A DNA stretch of 64,000 nucleotides from Branchipolynoe longqiensis (taxonomy: Eukaryota > Annelida > Polychaeta > Phyllodocida > Polynoidae). How positions within the stretch are numbered: position 1 is the first letter of the stretch; each line of letters opens with the position of its first letter. The stretch covers positions 7,029,686 to 7,093,685 of the forward strand of contig CM059194.1 of NCBI GenBank assembly GCA_030323885.1, read 5' to 3'. Shown here one piece after another: positions 32,345-44,092 of the stretch. The notes below the pieces were generated by a model that was not told where the DNA came from, searched no databases, and saw only the letters and a list, made by a program, of their open reading frames with translations. Both the position numbers and the translations under genes were made by a program.

Positions 32345-32560
32345 AAAACTGTCATCATCATCATCATGCTGTCGGTCGTGATGTAACAAAGACTGCTTTC
32401 ATTATTTGGCTGCCGCTCTCCATTTAGCTCTCTGCTGTGAGAGTGATGTCCATGAGTCGGTCTTAATGTCTCTCATCTTCAGGTTTCTCTTGATGGTATC
32501 CTTGAACCGGAGACGAGGGCGCCCTCTCTTTCTGTAATAGAAGACAGTTGAGAATAGAGG
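32345..32560 (-). pseudogene. Non-LTR retrotransposon ORF2 C-terminal end
   Basis: Read on the minus strand this gives RKRGRPRLRFKDTIKRNLK, then DSWTSLSQQRAKWRAAAK and a stop, a typical LINE ORF2 end. It is followed by a short 3' end with (ATG)n repeats. 34626 is a longer copy of the same family and 55112 another fragment. Confidence 0.75.
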
Positions 32561-33420
32561 ATCTGACTGAATAAATCCTAAATAGTTTACATATTCATAA
32601 CAGTTTAATACTGTAACAGCCTATTTATTTTCAGACCTCTGCAGAGAAGCAAAAACTATTTGCAACCTAAAATGTGAAAAAGTGTAATTGTTTGCATGTA
32701 AACAGCATCTGTAAGTGAAATTTGTTCAATTTTCCAATTTTTGAAAGCTCATTGTAGTTAAACAACCTTTTGAATCTTCCTCAAATTTGGCACAGTATTA
32801 CAATAACCATTCACTGAGACTAATAGATATTATATATAGTAATATTATATTAAAAAATATGGAAAATATTGAATTTTGATTGAACATATCAAGCCAAATT
32901 GTGTTTAAATGTTCATTGTATTTTAACCAATTGGTGTATTTTCCTATAAATTGACTGGGCACATCATCTGGAGGGAATACACATTATCGTATTAATATCG
33001 TATTAATATTATAACTAGAAATACAAAAAGTGCATTTTGATTCCACATGTATACAAAAGAAAAGCATACAAAATCAACAATATAAATTTGTTCAAGCTTT
33101 GAACACACACAGTGGCTCATCCAATTGATGGATCTCCTTCAAATTTTGTTGACATAACATATGGAACTAATGCATATTAGCTAGCCCAATAGTTAAACTA
33201 AAAATATCAAAAGCTGCATTTTGATTGCAAATACAAATTAAACGTGTCTGAAACCAAAAATATTGATTTAAATATATCTTGAAATATTCGATGTACCTAA
33301 AGCAATGGTTGGATCTTCCCCAAATTTGGCACAATATTAGATTATATATTCTGTGATGTATCTCAATTGACATCAATGTCATGTTTCTACATGGGTGTTA
33401 GTACTGTTACATTGTGAAAC
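32560..33420. repeat. AT-rich stretch with diverged ~180-350-bp-spaced repeats
   Basis: A motif like GATCTTCCCCAAATTTGGCA recurs in diverged form near 32775, 33130 and 33310, each followed by ACAATATTA-like sequence. Probably an old degraded tandem duplication. Confidence 0.4.
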
Positions 33421-33848
33421 TAGGATGGTCACCAAAGGCCCAAATAGGTTGGTGTCAATATTCTGTCTGCGGCTCCTTGCACTACCTAGCACTACCTAGC
33501 ACTATATAGTAAGATTGGTATTAGAAAGGTATTCAAATTGTTTATCTATCTATACCAAATCTTATTCGGTTTCAAATATTTAAAAATTCGGCAGATGGTT
33601 TCAAACTTTCAAACTAATTTAAATTGCAGAAGTTGACCTTTGGCAACCCATATATGGATAGAACTCTGAGGTTATTGCACTTCTTTTGGTACCATCCATG
33701 ACTTTCTACGACATAGTCCAAGGAAGTGCGAGCCAATTGAAGATAGCCTGTTTTCAGAGTCGTTTTGAGTTCCACTAGGGATGATGGAAAATTGATTAAA
33801 TACCGTCATAATGCAAACGGATTTGACCTATTCTTTCTTGTGCTTGGT

Positions 33849-34043
33849 ACCGAACAGGATGACCGAATCGGTAAGAGCGCTGACTGGCTTCCCGTGTGGG
33901 CAGTCTTGGGTTCGGGCTCCTACCTAGCCAGACCAATTACTACATGTCACTACCTCGCCTGGTGCTCGGAATTAATATCATACTTTGATAGGCCAATGAC
34001 TGGTTTGGTCAGCATCAGGATTATGTGACTGAATGGGATATCA
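33849..34043 (+). mobile_element. SINE family 1, interrupted by a TIR element
   Basis: Head and body from ACCGAACAGGATGACCGAAT to GAATGGGATAT. The copy continues after the insert at 34338-34374 (GGTCATGCTGCC, then GGTCTCCCAATGA). Confidence 0.8.
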
Positions 34044-34337
34044 GGGCCGCGTTCAGGGTCTGTCTCGGAGGTGGAACTGACGTCACGCTAGTCTGAACGG
34101 TGAAAGCAGTTTGTTGCCTCAAAAATGGCCGCCCCCTATAGGCGGTGGCCATTTGCAATGGAAAAGCTGCAGTGTGATTGGCTGAAAGCACTGAATGCAG
34201 CAGCCATTTTCGAGGCGCTTTTCATCTCCAGTCTGAAAAGAGAGGCGTCGCCGAGATGCACTCTGAACGGAAATAGGCCAAAAAGCATCGCCGAGACATC
34301 TCCGCGGCGCCTCCGAGTCGGACCCTGAACGCGGCCC
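34044..34337. mobile_element. 294-bp TIR element inserted in a SINE
   Basis: Perfect 17-bp inverted ends, GGGCCGCGTTCAGGGTC and GACCCTGAACGCGGCCC. GC-rich, no coding capacity. Removing it restores the SINE sequence; the target duplication is 2-4 bp (CAGG is possible but overlaps the ends). Confidence 0.85.
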
Positions 34338-34374
34338 AGGTCATGCTGCCTGGGGTCCGGTCTCCCAATGAGTG

Positions 34375-34622
34375 GGAGAGCGCAGGCTTCCCGTGCGAAG
34401 AGTGTGGCATTCAATTCCCAGTCGAGTCAAACCAATGATTTATTAAATTGGTATTTGTTGCTGCCCAGCCTGGCACTCTGCATAACTAGGATAGGGGGAA
34501 GGACTGGTTAGCTCAATATCAGGTTAATGTGACTGAGTGGGAAATCGAATCATGGTGCCGATGTCCTGATTTCCCAGTGGGGCAGCACTATAAAATCGCC
34601 ATGAGCGTGCACTGTCACAAGA
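34375..34622 (+). mobile_element. SINE family 1, adjoining copy, 3'-truncated
   Basis: Begins in the tRNA-like head (GAGCGCAGGCTTCCCGTGCG) with B box TTCAATTCCC and the body GAGTCAAACCAATGA. It stops at CACAAGACGGTC where a LINE fragment begins. Confidence 0.75.
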
Positions 34623-34625
34623 CGG

Positions 34626-35210
34626 TCATCATGATCATCATGCTGTCGGTCGCGATGCGACAAAGACTGCTTTCATTACTTGACTGCCGCTCTCCATTTA
34701 GCTCTCTGCTGTGAGAGTTGCGTCCATGAGTCGGTCTTAATGTCTCTCAGCTTCAAGTTTCTCTTGATGGTATCCCTGAACCGGAGATGGGGGCGCCCTC
34801 TCTTTCTGTAGCCAGAAGACAGTTGAGAATAAAGGATCTGCTTTGGTAGCCTGTCACCGGAGATTCTTTTTGATCAGAAGATCTTCCATAGAGGGCAGCC
34901 CCATCCGTTCGAGTATTCATTTCATGAAAGCTGCCTGCAAAAGTGTTGAAGTGCTGCTGACTTTTGCAAGTTACCAGCGGCACTCTCTCGGGGAGCAAAT
35001 AGAGGTTTCACACCGGCAAGAACATGTCAAGACAGGGGCAAAACTATTTGTCCCTGCAGTGGCTGGTCGGGAGATGTTGGGAGTTCCATACATCAACCGC
35101 CCTTAATGCTGCCACAGTGACATGGTTTTCTGTTTAGGGTTTGCTCCCTTAGCCTTCGGTTCTGTCAAGGACCTGTACCACAAGGCAGTGGTTTACAACT
35201 CTGCAAGGCA
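34626..35210 (-). pseudogene. Non-LTR retrotransposon ORF2 C-terminal end, longer copy
   Basis: Same family as 32345. On the minus strand it reads DRLPKQILYSQLSSGYRKRG, then RPHLRFRDTIKRNLK and KWRAAVK then stop, preceded by more decayed ORF2 sequence up to about 35210. A (GATGAT)-type 3' tail lies near 34626-34640. Confidence 0.75.
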
Positions 35211-35932
35211 GGGGCGTCAAACTCCCTGAGGTATTGCTATACCTGCAAATAATTGAGTAACGTGTTACACATCATGATATGGCCTTAGATGTTGCCAGGG
35301 CACAAAGCCCCAACACAAAGTTCGCCTAACGTATCATGTTCATGACCTTGGTTACCAGTAGCACTATTTAAATAAAAACTAATTTAAAGGAATGGGGGGG
35401 GGGGGGGGCGGTCTACAGACAGACCTGTTGTCGACAAGTGGGCCGACTATAAATATGTGCGTTTTAAATATATGTCAGTGCGTGTTTCATTGTCTGGGCC
35501 ACATGCACGTGCAAGCCTAGTGTGTGTGCACGCTGGAGCCTAGTAGTAGTACACGCCTTGGGGCGGTGTGCAGTTACAGGTGAGCTTTTTACGGTTAGGC
35601 CGATGGCACTTGAATAGGAGTGTTGCATAATTTGGGTTAGGCCGGTTGTTCAGATCGGGTTTGTATGTGCAGGCGTATTATGTGTGGGTTGGTTTATTCT
35701 GGGGTTTTACATCCTAGTAATGTATAAGGTCACATCAGAACAAACCAGTGCTTGTGCCGATGCTTTTTTTATATTTTGTTATTGTTATCATTGTTATTTT
35801 AAGAATAAATCTATGCCTATTATTGTCCATGCACGATTGCGTCATATTAATACTAATGTGGATTATATTAATTTATATAGGGTCAAATAGTCAGTGAGTG
35901 AAATGTGTGATTCAAAGATTTTGACACGCACG

Positions 35933-36126
35933 TCAACATTCTGACACCATGGGGCTTCAGTGGTGACAGGTTCTATTAAATTGATTCAGCATTTCCTTCT
36001 AAGTTCTATGCACCAACACACGTTTAATAAGTGAACCAGCACATAATTTGTATATGTACAATAACATTCAGATGAGTATTTTAGTTTCGAAAGTGTGATG
36101 CTTTCCTCGGACTATGCAACTTTAAT
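35933..36126 (-). mobile_element. Repeat B, inverted, diverged and truncated
   Basis: Contains TGACACCATGGGGCTTC, GTGACAGGTTCTATTAAATT and the terminal CTCGGACTATGCAACTTTA. Confidence 0.65.
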
Positions 36127-36214
36127 GAAGAGTTGCATCTAGAAGAGTGGTGATATTTGTGGGAAAAGAGAAAAGGCGGGTAAGCGTGGTTTTAACTTAG
36201 CTCGGCGTGACATT

Positions 36215-36502
36215 TGTTTGTTGTTGTTTTACGACCTAGTGACTTTATAGTGCTGCCCCACTGGGAGACCAGGTTGCCAGCACCATGACTTGATATCCCA
36301 CTCAGTCACATTATCCTGACACTGAGCCAACCGGTCCTTGCCATATCCTAATAATGCCGAGCGCCACGCTAGGAAGCGACAAGTATCAATTTTGAAGTCA
36401 TTGGTTTTCCGAGAGCCAGGGTTTGAACCCCACAAACTCATGGGTTCGGATCTCCAGAAACAGGAAACGGACGCTCAACTCATTCGGCCATCCCGTCTGG
36501 TC
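36215..36502 (-). mobile_element. SINE family 1 with internal deletion
   Basis: Inverted tail (TTTGTTGTTGTTTTACGACC) joined directly to TGACTTTATAGTGCTGCC, lacking ~60 bp. The inverted tRNA head ends at CATTCGGCCATCCCGTCTGG. Confidence 0.85.
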
Positions 36503-36783
36503 TTCGGCGTGACGTATTTTATGCCTGGCCCATAATAACTGCTATTAATATGCCTCTCAATATTGGACGCTATATACCACGCCGCCTGGCGGTGATGGGC
36601 GGTATTAGGCGGTTAAACCAATTAGACCAGCCCTGGGCACCAGCGGCAATTACCCACTGCATTGAACAGCAGGGTTGTTGCTGTTTGATTCTAATCTCTG
36701 AACTGATTGGATCGATGTGTGGTCAACCTTATTAAAGGGGAACATTAATTAGAACCAATGAGTGCTCTCCAACTGGTACCACT

Positions 36784-36898
36784 TAAAGGGGCACAATCCG
36801 ACGAAGGGATGTACTTTTCTAAACCCAAGCACTCAGCTAGATTTGACACTACATAACAGGTGCACTCATTAAACACTTATACACTTGATCCTACATAT
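36784..36898 (+). mobile_element. Repeat-B-like left end next to the satellite
   Basis: AAAGGGGCACAATCCGACG corresponds to the repeat B terminus. CTAGATTTGACACTACATAA, then GGTGCACTCATTAAACACTT, corresponds both to repeat B and to one satellite unit. A SINE separates it from the array. Confidence 0.55.
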
Positions 36899-37214
36899 AG
36901 TGGGCTGTACAGCGCTGGCCTCACGTGTGGAAGGTCAGGAGTTCAGTTCCTCGTCGAGTCAAACCACTGACGTATAAAATTGATACGTGTTGCTTCCTCG
37001 CCTGGCACTCAGCATTAATAGGATAGGGCAAGCACTGGTTAGTTCAGTGTCAGAATAATGTGACTGAGTAGGATTTCGGGTCATGGTGCTGGTGGTCTGA
37101 CTTCCCAGTGGGGCAGCACTATAAAGTCACCATGAGTGCACCATCACAAGTTGGTGCCCGTCCTGATATGACCATAGATGTTGCCAGGATGTAAAACTCC
37201 AACAACCAACCAAC
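36899..37214 (+). mobile_element. SINE family 1 at satellite edge
   Basis: Diverged head (TGGGCTGTACAGCGCTGGCC), full body and CCAACAACCAACCAAC tail, inserted between the repeat-B-like segment and the first satellite unit. Confidence 0.8.
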
Positions 37215-37215
37215 G

Positions 37216-39390
37216 TTTCTAAACAGGTACATGAATTACACATTTATACACTTAGCTGGATTTGACCCTCCATGTCACAGGTACATGAATTAAACATGTA
37301 TACACTTAGCTCGATTTGACCCTACATGTCACAGGTACATGAATTACACATTTATACACTTAGCTAGATTTGACCCTCCATGTCACAGGTACATGAATTA
37401 AACATGTATACACTAGTGGATTTGACCCTACATGTCACAAGTACATGAATTAAACATTTATACACTTAGCTCGATTTGACCCTACATGTCACAGGTACAT
37501 GAATTACACATTTATACACTTAGCTAGATTTGACCCTCCATGTCACAGGTACATGAATTAAACATGTATACACTTAGCTGGATTTGACCCTACATGTCAC
37601 AAGTACATGAATTAAACATGTATACACTTAGCTCGATTTGACCCTACATGTCACAGGTACATGAATTACACATTTATACACTTAGCTAGATTTGACCCTC
37701 CATGTCACAGGTACATGAATTAAACATGTATGCACTTAGCTGGATTTGACCCTACATGTCACAAGTACATGAATTAAACATGTATACACTTAGCTCGATT
37801 TGACCCTACATGTCACAGGTACATGAATTACACATTTATACACTTAGCTGGATTTGACCCTACATGTCACAGGTACATGAATTAAACATTTATACACTTA
37901 GCTGGATTTGACCCTACATGTCACAGGTGCATGAATTAAACATTTATACACTTAGCTGATTTGACCCTACATGTCACAAGTGTATGAATTAAACATTTAT
38001 ACACTTAGCTAGATTTGACCCTCCACACAGGTACTGAATTAAACATTTATAACTTAGCTGGATTGACCCTACATTCACAAGTACATGAATTAAACATGTA
38101 TGCACTTAGCTCGATTTGACCCTACATGTCACAGGTACATGAATTACACATTTATACACTTAGCTAGATTTGACCCTCCATGTCACAGGTACATGAATTA
38201 AACATGTATGCACTTAGCTGGATTTGACCCTACATGTCACAAGTACATGAATTACACATTTATACACTTAGCTCGATTTGACCCTACATGTCACAAGTAC
38301 ATGAATTAAACATTTATACACTTAGCTGGATTTGACCCTACATGTCACAGGTACATGAATTGAACATGTATGCACTTAGCTAGATTTGACCCTACATGTC
38401 ACAGGTACATGAATTAAACATTTATACACTTAGCTCGATTTGACCCTACATGTCACAGGTACGTGAATTAAACATGTATGCACTTAGCTAGATTTGACCC
38501 TACATGTCACAAGTACATGAATTAAACATTTATACACTTAGCTGGATTTGACCCTCCATGTCACAGGTACGTGAATTAAACATTTATACACTTAGCTAGA
38601 TTTGACCCTACATGTCACAGGTGCATGAATTAAACATTTATACACTTAGCTGGATTTGACCCTACATGTCACAGGTGCATGAATTAAACATTTATACACT
38701 TAGCTAGATTTGACCCTACATGTCACAGGTACATGAATTAAACATGTATACACTTAGCTCGATTTGACCCTACATGTCACAAGTACATGAATTAAACATT
38801 TATACACTTAGCTCGATTTGACCCTACATGTCACAGGTGCATGAATTAAACATTTATACACTTAGCTGGATTTGACCCTCCATGTCACAGGTGCATGAAT
38901 TAAACATGTATGCACTTAGCTGGATTTGACCCTACATGTCACAGGTGCATGAATTACACATTTATACACTTAGCTGGATTTGACCCTCCATGTCACAGGT
39001 GCATGAATTAAACATTTATACACTTAGCTGGATTTGACCCTCCATGTCACAGGTACATGAATTAAACATGTATACACTTAGCTGGATTTGACCCTACATG
39101 TCACAGGTACATGAATTAAACATGTATACACTTAGCTGGATTTGACCCTACATGTCACAAGTACATGAATTAAACATGTATGCACTTAGCTGGATTTGAC
39201 CCTACATGTCACAAGTACATGAATTAAACATGTATGCACTTAGCTGGATTTGACCCTACATGTCACAGGTACATGAATTACACATTTATACACTTAGCTG
39301 GATTTGACCCTACATGTCACAAGTACATGAATTAAACATTTATACACTTAGCTAGATTTGACCCTACACATCAGGTGCATGAATTAAACA
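37216..39390 (+). repeat. 54-bp satellite array, about 40 units
   Basis: The unit runs ACAGGTACATGAATTAAACA, TTTATACACTTAGCTGGATT, TGACCCTACATGTC. Variants alternate at a few positions (GGTACATG/AGTACATG/GGTGCATG; TTTATAC/TGTATAC/TGTATGC; CTACATG/CTCCATG; AGCTGG/AGCTCG/AGCTAG), and some four-unit blocks recur, which hints at higher-order structure. A decayed stretch lies near 37975-38090. Spacing is otherwise very regular. Confidence 0.95.
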
Positions 39391-39521
39391 TTTATTTAGT
39401 ACTCCTGTGCTCCTGTGCAAGTATTCTTGTGTCTTGTTGTAGTCTCAGTGGAACTTGAGGTGCAGGGTGGGTGAATGTACAGTTTGCAATGAATTATTCT
39501 GAATAAATAGTTACATCATGC

Positions 39522-39853
39522 TGGTTGGTTCTGGGACTTTTTACGTCTTGGCAACATCTAAGGTCGTATCAGGACCGGTACCGACTTGTGACAGTGTGCA
39601 TTCATGGCGACTTTATAGTGCTGTCCCACTGGGAGACCAGGCCACCAGCACAATTACCTGATATCCCACTCAGTCCTATTATCCTGACACTGAGCCAACC
39701 AGTCCTTGCCCAGTCCTAATGATGCTGAGCGCTTGGCTAGGAAGCGACAAGTATACATTTTTAGGTCATCGGTTTGACTTGACCAGGTTCGAATCCCACG
39801 ATCTACCAAAATGGGAGACAGACGCGCAACTCATCCGGCCATCCCATCTGGTC
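39522..39853 (-). mobile_element. SINE family 1, full length
   Basis: Inverted copy: GGTTGGTTCTGGGACTTTTT tail end to CATCCGGCCATCCCATCTGG head end, with inverted B box GGTTCGAATCCC. Confidence 0.85.
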
Positions 39854-40056
39854 CCGGGCACAAGAAGCGCCGCCATCTTGTGTCTGAATGCTGTATGTGC
39901 AGACGCAGCTCTGGGGACACTTGAGGCTCCCATTGATCCAGTATAAAACCTCATCAATTCTTGTTAAAGGAGCCTGGTATGAACCAGCGTAGTCCCTTTA
40001 TCACAATGTGGACATGATAAGAACTGACCAATACCAGACGGACTATGATACTTGTT

Positions 40057-40738
40057 ATTAAAGCTGCATAATCCGATGGTTTTGGGTTTCTGTCATTTTC
40101 TGAGATAAATACATTAGGTTGATCATTATACCGAACGCGGTGGCCGAATAGGTAGAGCGCAGGCCTCCCTGTGCGGGAGTTCAATTCCCGGTAGAGTCAA
40201 ACCAATGATGGACAAAATTGATACTTGTTGCTTCCTAGCTTGGCGCTTGGCATAAATAGGATAGGGCAAGGACTGGTAGCTCAGTGTCAGGATTATGTGA
40301 CTGAGTGGGATATGGGGTCATGGTGCTTGCAGCCTGATTTCCCAGTGGGGCAGCACTATAAAGTTGCCATGACTACGCACTGTCGACCCAACCTGATATG
40401 ACCTTAGATATTGCCAGGACATGAAACTCCAACAACCAACCAACTGTTATTATCTAGCTTACTTTAGTTGGAAGTAACTTTTATTTTAAATGGCTACCTT
40501 TGCAGATATTTGAAGTGTAAACATGCAAAATTAAGTTAGGCAAGTATGGCAAAACTCTGACACCATAGGCTTCTGCAGTAACAGGTTCTATTAAATTGCT
40601 TCTGTGTGGCGACAAATGTTTAATATTATAATAAGTGCATTTCTATCTAAGTTTGATATGTAGAATCAAATCTAGATAATTGTTTTGGTTTTGAAAATTT
40701 GATGTTTTCATCGGACTATGCAGCTTTAGGTAACAAGC
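40057..40738 (-). mobile_element. Repeat B, inverted, split by a SINE
   Basis: The left part is 40057-40130 (TTAAAGCTGCATAATCCGAT) and the right part 40445-40738 (ending CATCGGACTATGCAGCTTTA). A plus-strand SINE occupies 40131-40444, so the SINE insertion is younger than this repeat B copy. Confidence 0.8.
40131..40444 (+). mobile_element. SINE family 1 inserted in repeat B
   Basis: Head CCGAACGCGGTGGCCGAATA, B box GTTCAATTCCC, complete body and CCAACAACCAACCAAC tail. A short TTAT-like duplication flanks it. Confidence 0.85.
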
Positions 40739-40989
40739 TTCACCCCTTTTACCACCTTTATTTTGTTGTAAATATATTTATTCTGCTGAGCGACATCTTT
40801 TGCCAGCATTGAGGCACTGGTCTTCCAGCCATTGTTGGTACAGTGATTTACTTTTTTTTTTAAAGAAAGAAAAATAAAATGGTTCAGTACAACAAAAATT
40901 GTGAACATAATTGTTTTGGTGCGGTAGCTTTTGTGTAACCATAGCAGGTTAGTCATAAGCCGTTACCTGAGAGAGGTAGATCTAGAAAG

Positions 40990-41674
40990 GTTTGTTTGTT
41001 GTTTTACGTCCTAGCAACATCTAAGGTCATATCAGGATGGCTACCGACTTGTGACAGTGCGCACTCATGGCAACTTTATCGTGCTGCCCCACTGGGAGAC
41101 TGGCATGCTGCCAGCACCATGACCCAATATCGCACTGTCACATTATCCTGACATCGAGCACACCAGTCCTTGCCCTGTCCTAATAAGACGGGGTGGCCGA
41201 ATGAGTTAGAGCGCCCGTCTCCCGGGCTGGTAAATCGTGGGTTCGAACCCTGATCGAGTCAAACCAATGACTTAAAAATTGATACTTGTCGCTTCCTAGC
41301 CAGGCGCTCGGCATTATTAGGACAGGGCAAGAACTGGTGTGCTCAGTGTCAGGATAATGTGACTGAGTGGGGTACCAGGTCATGGTGCTGGCGGCCTGGT
41401 TTCCCAGTGGGACAGCACTATAAAGTCGCCATCGGTGCGCACTGTCACAAGTCGGTACCCGTCCTTATATGACCTTAGATGTTGCTAGGACGTAAAACAA
41501 ACAAACAAACAAATCCTAATAATGCTGAGCGCCTGGCTAGGAAGCGACAAGTATAGATTTTTAAGTCATTGGTTTGACTCGACCAGAGTTCGAACCTACG
41601 ATCCCATGGGTTCGGATCCCCCTATCTCCCAAAACAGGAGACAGATGCTCAACTCATTCGGCCATCCCATCTGG
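40990..41674 (-). mobile_element. SINE family 1, split by another SINE
   Basis: Minus-strand copy in two parts: 40990-41186 (tail and body) and 41514-41674 (head, ending GGCCATCCCATCTGG). The interruption at 41187-41513 is a younger plus-strand copy. Confidence 0.9.
41187..41513 (+). mobile_element. SINE family 1, young full-length copy with 9-bp target duplication
   Basis: 327 bp from GACGGGGTGGCCGAATGAGT to the (AAAC)n tail. The flanking duplication TCCTAATAA at 41178-41186 and 41514-41522 is perfect. The A-box-like GGCCGAATGAGTTAGAGC and B box GGTTCGAACCC are intact, so RNA polymerase III transcription is plausible. Transposition must depend on a LINE partner. Confidence 0.93.
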
Positions 41675-41972
41675 TATCTAGAAAAGTGTTATGATCGCGA
41701 ACCCTGATCATGGTTTTAGCTCTGAAATAATCCACTTACAATTCTATTTGTTACTGTTGTTGTGTTTTGGGGAGTTTTCAGTCGCGTTGGTGCACTGAAG
41801 GCTGCAAATTTGCAGCACTATATGGGCATCACCGAAGGCGGCAGTGATTTGGCTTCTGGTGGGTCGTGGTCAGAGAAATCGGGGAGGAAGGGGCAAGCGG
41901 GCTGGTGTGAGGGGGTAGAGAGAAAATGGTTAGCTTTGAGCCCAATCCCCGTCCTCTAAAGGGGCCAATGGA

Positions 41973-42317
41973 GGTTGGTTGTTGTTTTATGTCCTAGAAA
42001 CGTCTACGGTCACACCAGGACAGGTGCTCACCTGTGAGACTGCACACTCATGGCCCACTGGCAAACCAGGCCACCGGTGCCATGACCCAATATCCCACTC
42101 AGTCAGATAATCATAACAGTTAGTAACACTCAGTCAGATAATCATAACAGTTAGTAACACTGCTAACCAGTCCTTGTCCAATCCTTCTCCTAGTAATGTC
42201 GAGCGCCAGGCCAGGTAGCGACAAGTACTAGTTTTAAAAGTCATTGGTTTGACTCGGCCGGGATTCGAACTCCCGACCTTTCACACGGGAAGCTTGCGCT
42301 CTACCAATTGTTTCCGG
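41973..42317 (-). mobile_element. SINE family 1 with an internal 31-bp duplication
   Basis: Inverted copy. CACTCAGTCAGATAATCATA occurs twice in succession at about 42096-42155. The head ends near 42310 with inverted B box GATTCGAACTCCC. A further 50-bp SINE tail fragment lies at 42381-42433. Confidence 0.8.
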
Positions 42318-42713
42318 TGAGCAAAGTGTGTTAGATCTCGTCAAAGCAACGAGACTTGGAAGTGACAACTGTGCTTGTCCCGTATGATATGACCTTAGAT
42401 GTTGCCAGGACGTAAAACTCCAACAACAACCAACTGTGCTTCACCACACCCCAGCAAGTACTAAGTAGTGTCACAGCTTCACTCCATTTTACTATGGCTG
42501 TAATTATCACACCAGACACCACAGGCGTAAGCCATTTACAAATTCCTAGGTGGGATGTTCTCACCTGAGCGTTAAAACGCATGCGCATTCATGGTGCAAA
42601 AAGCAAAAAAAATAATAAAAAATGATGGCACTGAATATGACAAATCGACATGCTACAAGTCCATTAGCTCAACTCACATTGCCATAGCTGGGCAGATATA
42701 AAATTTAGGTACT

Positions 42714-43051
42714 TAAAGCCCCTCGCTTAATTGAGGAAACGGATAGAGCCAGACAAAAATATTCTAGTCCGGTGTGATTCTATAACGGACGGTAACGGTT
42801 GATAACGTATCTAACGATCAACGGACAATTCAGTATACAAAACGAACTATAACAAACGGCAACGGACGTGTAATGGATACGTCAGCCCGGCGCAATCCGT
42901 TACAAGTTTTGTGCCTGCTCAAAACTTATAATGGATCAGGCCAGATATCACCGGATATGCAATGGACACAAACCAGACTTTGCCGGATATCAACATACTT
43001 TGTTCGGTTTCTTTACGTTTCCCCAATGTGGCGAGGTGTGACAGAGCCTTT
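42714..43051. mobile_element. TIR element, GGCTCTGTCACAC ends, ACGG/CCGG-rich
   Basis: The right end, inverted, is AAAGGCTCTGTCACACCTCG, then GGGGAAACG. The left end (TTAAAGCCCC, then TTGAGGAAACGG) is diverged. Interior words AACGGACG, CCGGATAT and ATCCGTTACAAG recur on both strands. The left end of the same family is at 50353. Confidence 0.6.
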
Positions 43052-43392
43052 AGGGATGCTCCATAAATACTAATGTTCTTTATAATCCAAACAATGTTCT
43101 GAAGGACCGGGTGTAAACTAAAAGCCATGTTCAGATTGCTTTTCAGGGAGAGGTCTTGCAGGTTTAGGCTTTATTCGATGTTTTTATGTTAGGATTAGAG
43201 GAGAGGGCAAGACTTGGCAAGAATAGGCGCTAAATTGTTCATGCCCCGTGATACAGACTTATTACTTATTTAGCATTAGTCATGGTGGCCATAACGGGAA
43301 CACACCTAATAGTAATACGCCACTTCAGAGGTACCACAGTTGGTGTCGACCCAACCACTAGTCAAGGCCCTGGCCATGCTGTGATGGAAGGT

Positions 43393-43818
43393 TGTTTGTT
43401 GTTGTTGTTTTATGTCATAGCAACATCTAAGGTCATATCATGATGGGTACTGACTTGTGACAGTGCGCACTCATGTTGGCTTTATAGTGCTGCCCCACTG
43501 GGAAATCAGGACACCGGCACCATGACCCGATATCCCACTTATTAACATTATCCCTAATATCAGGACATGGTACCCCCAGACTGATTTCCCAGTGGGGAAG
43601 CACTATAAAGTAGCCACGAGTGCGCACTGTCACAGTCAGTACCCATCCTGATATGACCTTAGATGCTGCCGTGACATAAAACTCCAATAACCAACCAACC
43701 AGTCCGTGTCCTGTCCTATTAATGCTGAGTGCACTGCACACTGTCACAAGTCGGTACCCATTCTGATATGACCTTAGATGTTGATGGTACGTAAAACTCC
43801 AACAATCAACCAACCAAC
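43393..43818. mobile_element. Three SINE family 1 pieces in a head-to-head/inverted cluster
   Basis: 43393-43550 is a minus-strand tail half, 43556-43700 a plus-strand tail half, and 43720-43818 another plus-strand tail, so the first two form a large imperfect palindrome. Confidence 0.75.
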
Positions 43819-43879
43819 AGAACAGGTCACAGCTTCAGTCTTTTTGCAGGGAACAGGGGAAGGTCATTCGGAAGATACA

Positions 43880-44092
43880 TATTGCCACCACCACCACCAC
43901 CACCACTACATATTGCCCCACTACCACTACCACCACCACTACCACCACCATTACCACCACCACCACCACCACCACTACCACCACCTCTACTACCACTACC
44001 ACTACTACCACCACCACTCCACTACCACCACCACTACCACCACCACCACCACTACCACCACCACTACCACCACCACCACCACCACCACAGCG
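43880..44092 (+). repeat. (CCA)n/(CCACTA)n microsatellite
   Basis: About 210 bp of CCACCACCACTACCACC-type repeats. All six frames are open, giving spurious His/Pro/Thr- or Val-rich frames that are not genes. Confidence 0.95.

Noticed and set aside
37216..39390. CRISPR-like regular array
   Set aside because: Units are contiguous with no unique spacers, and the DNA is animal nuclear.
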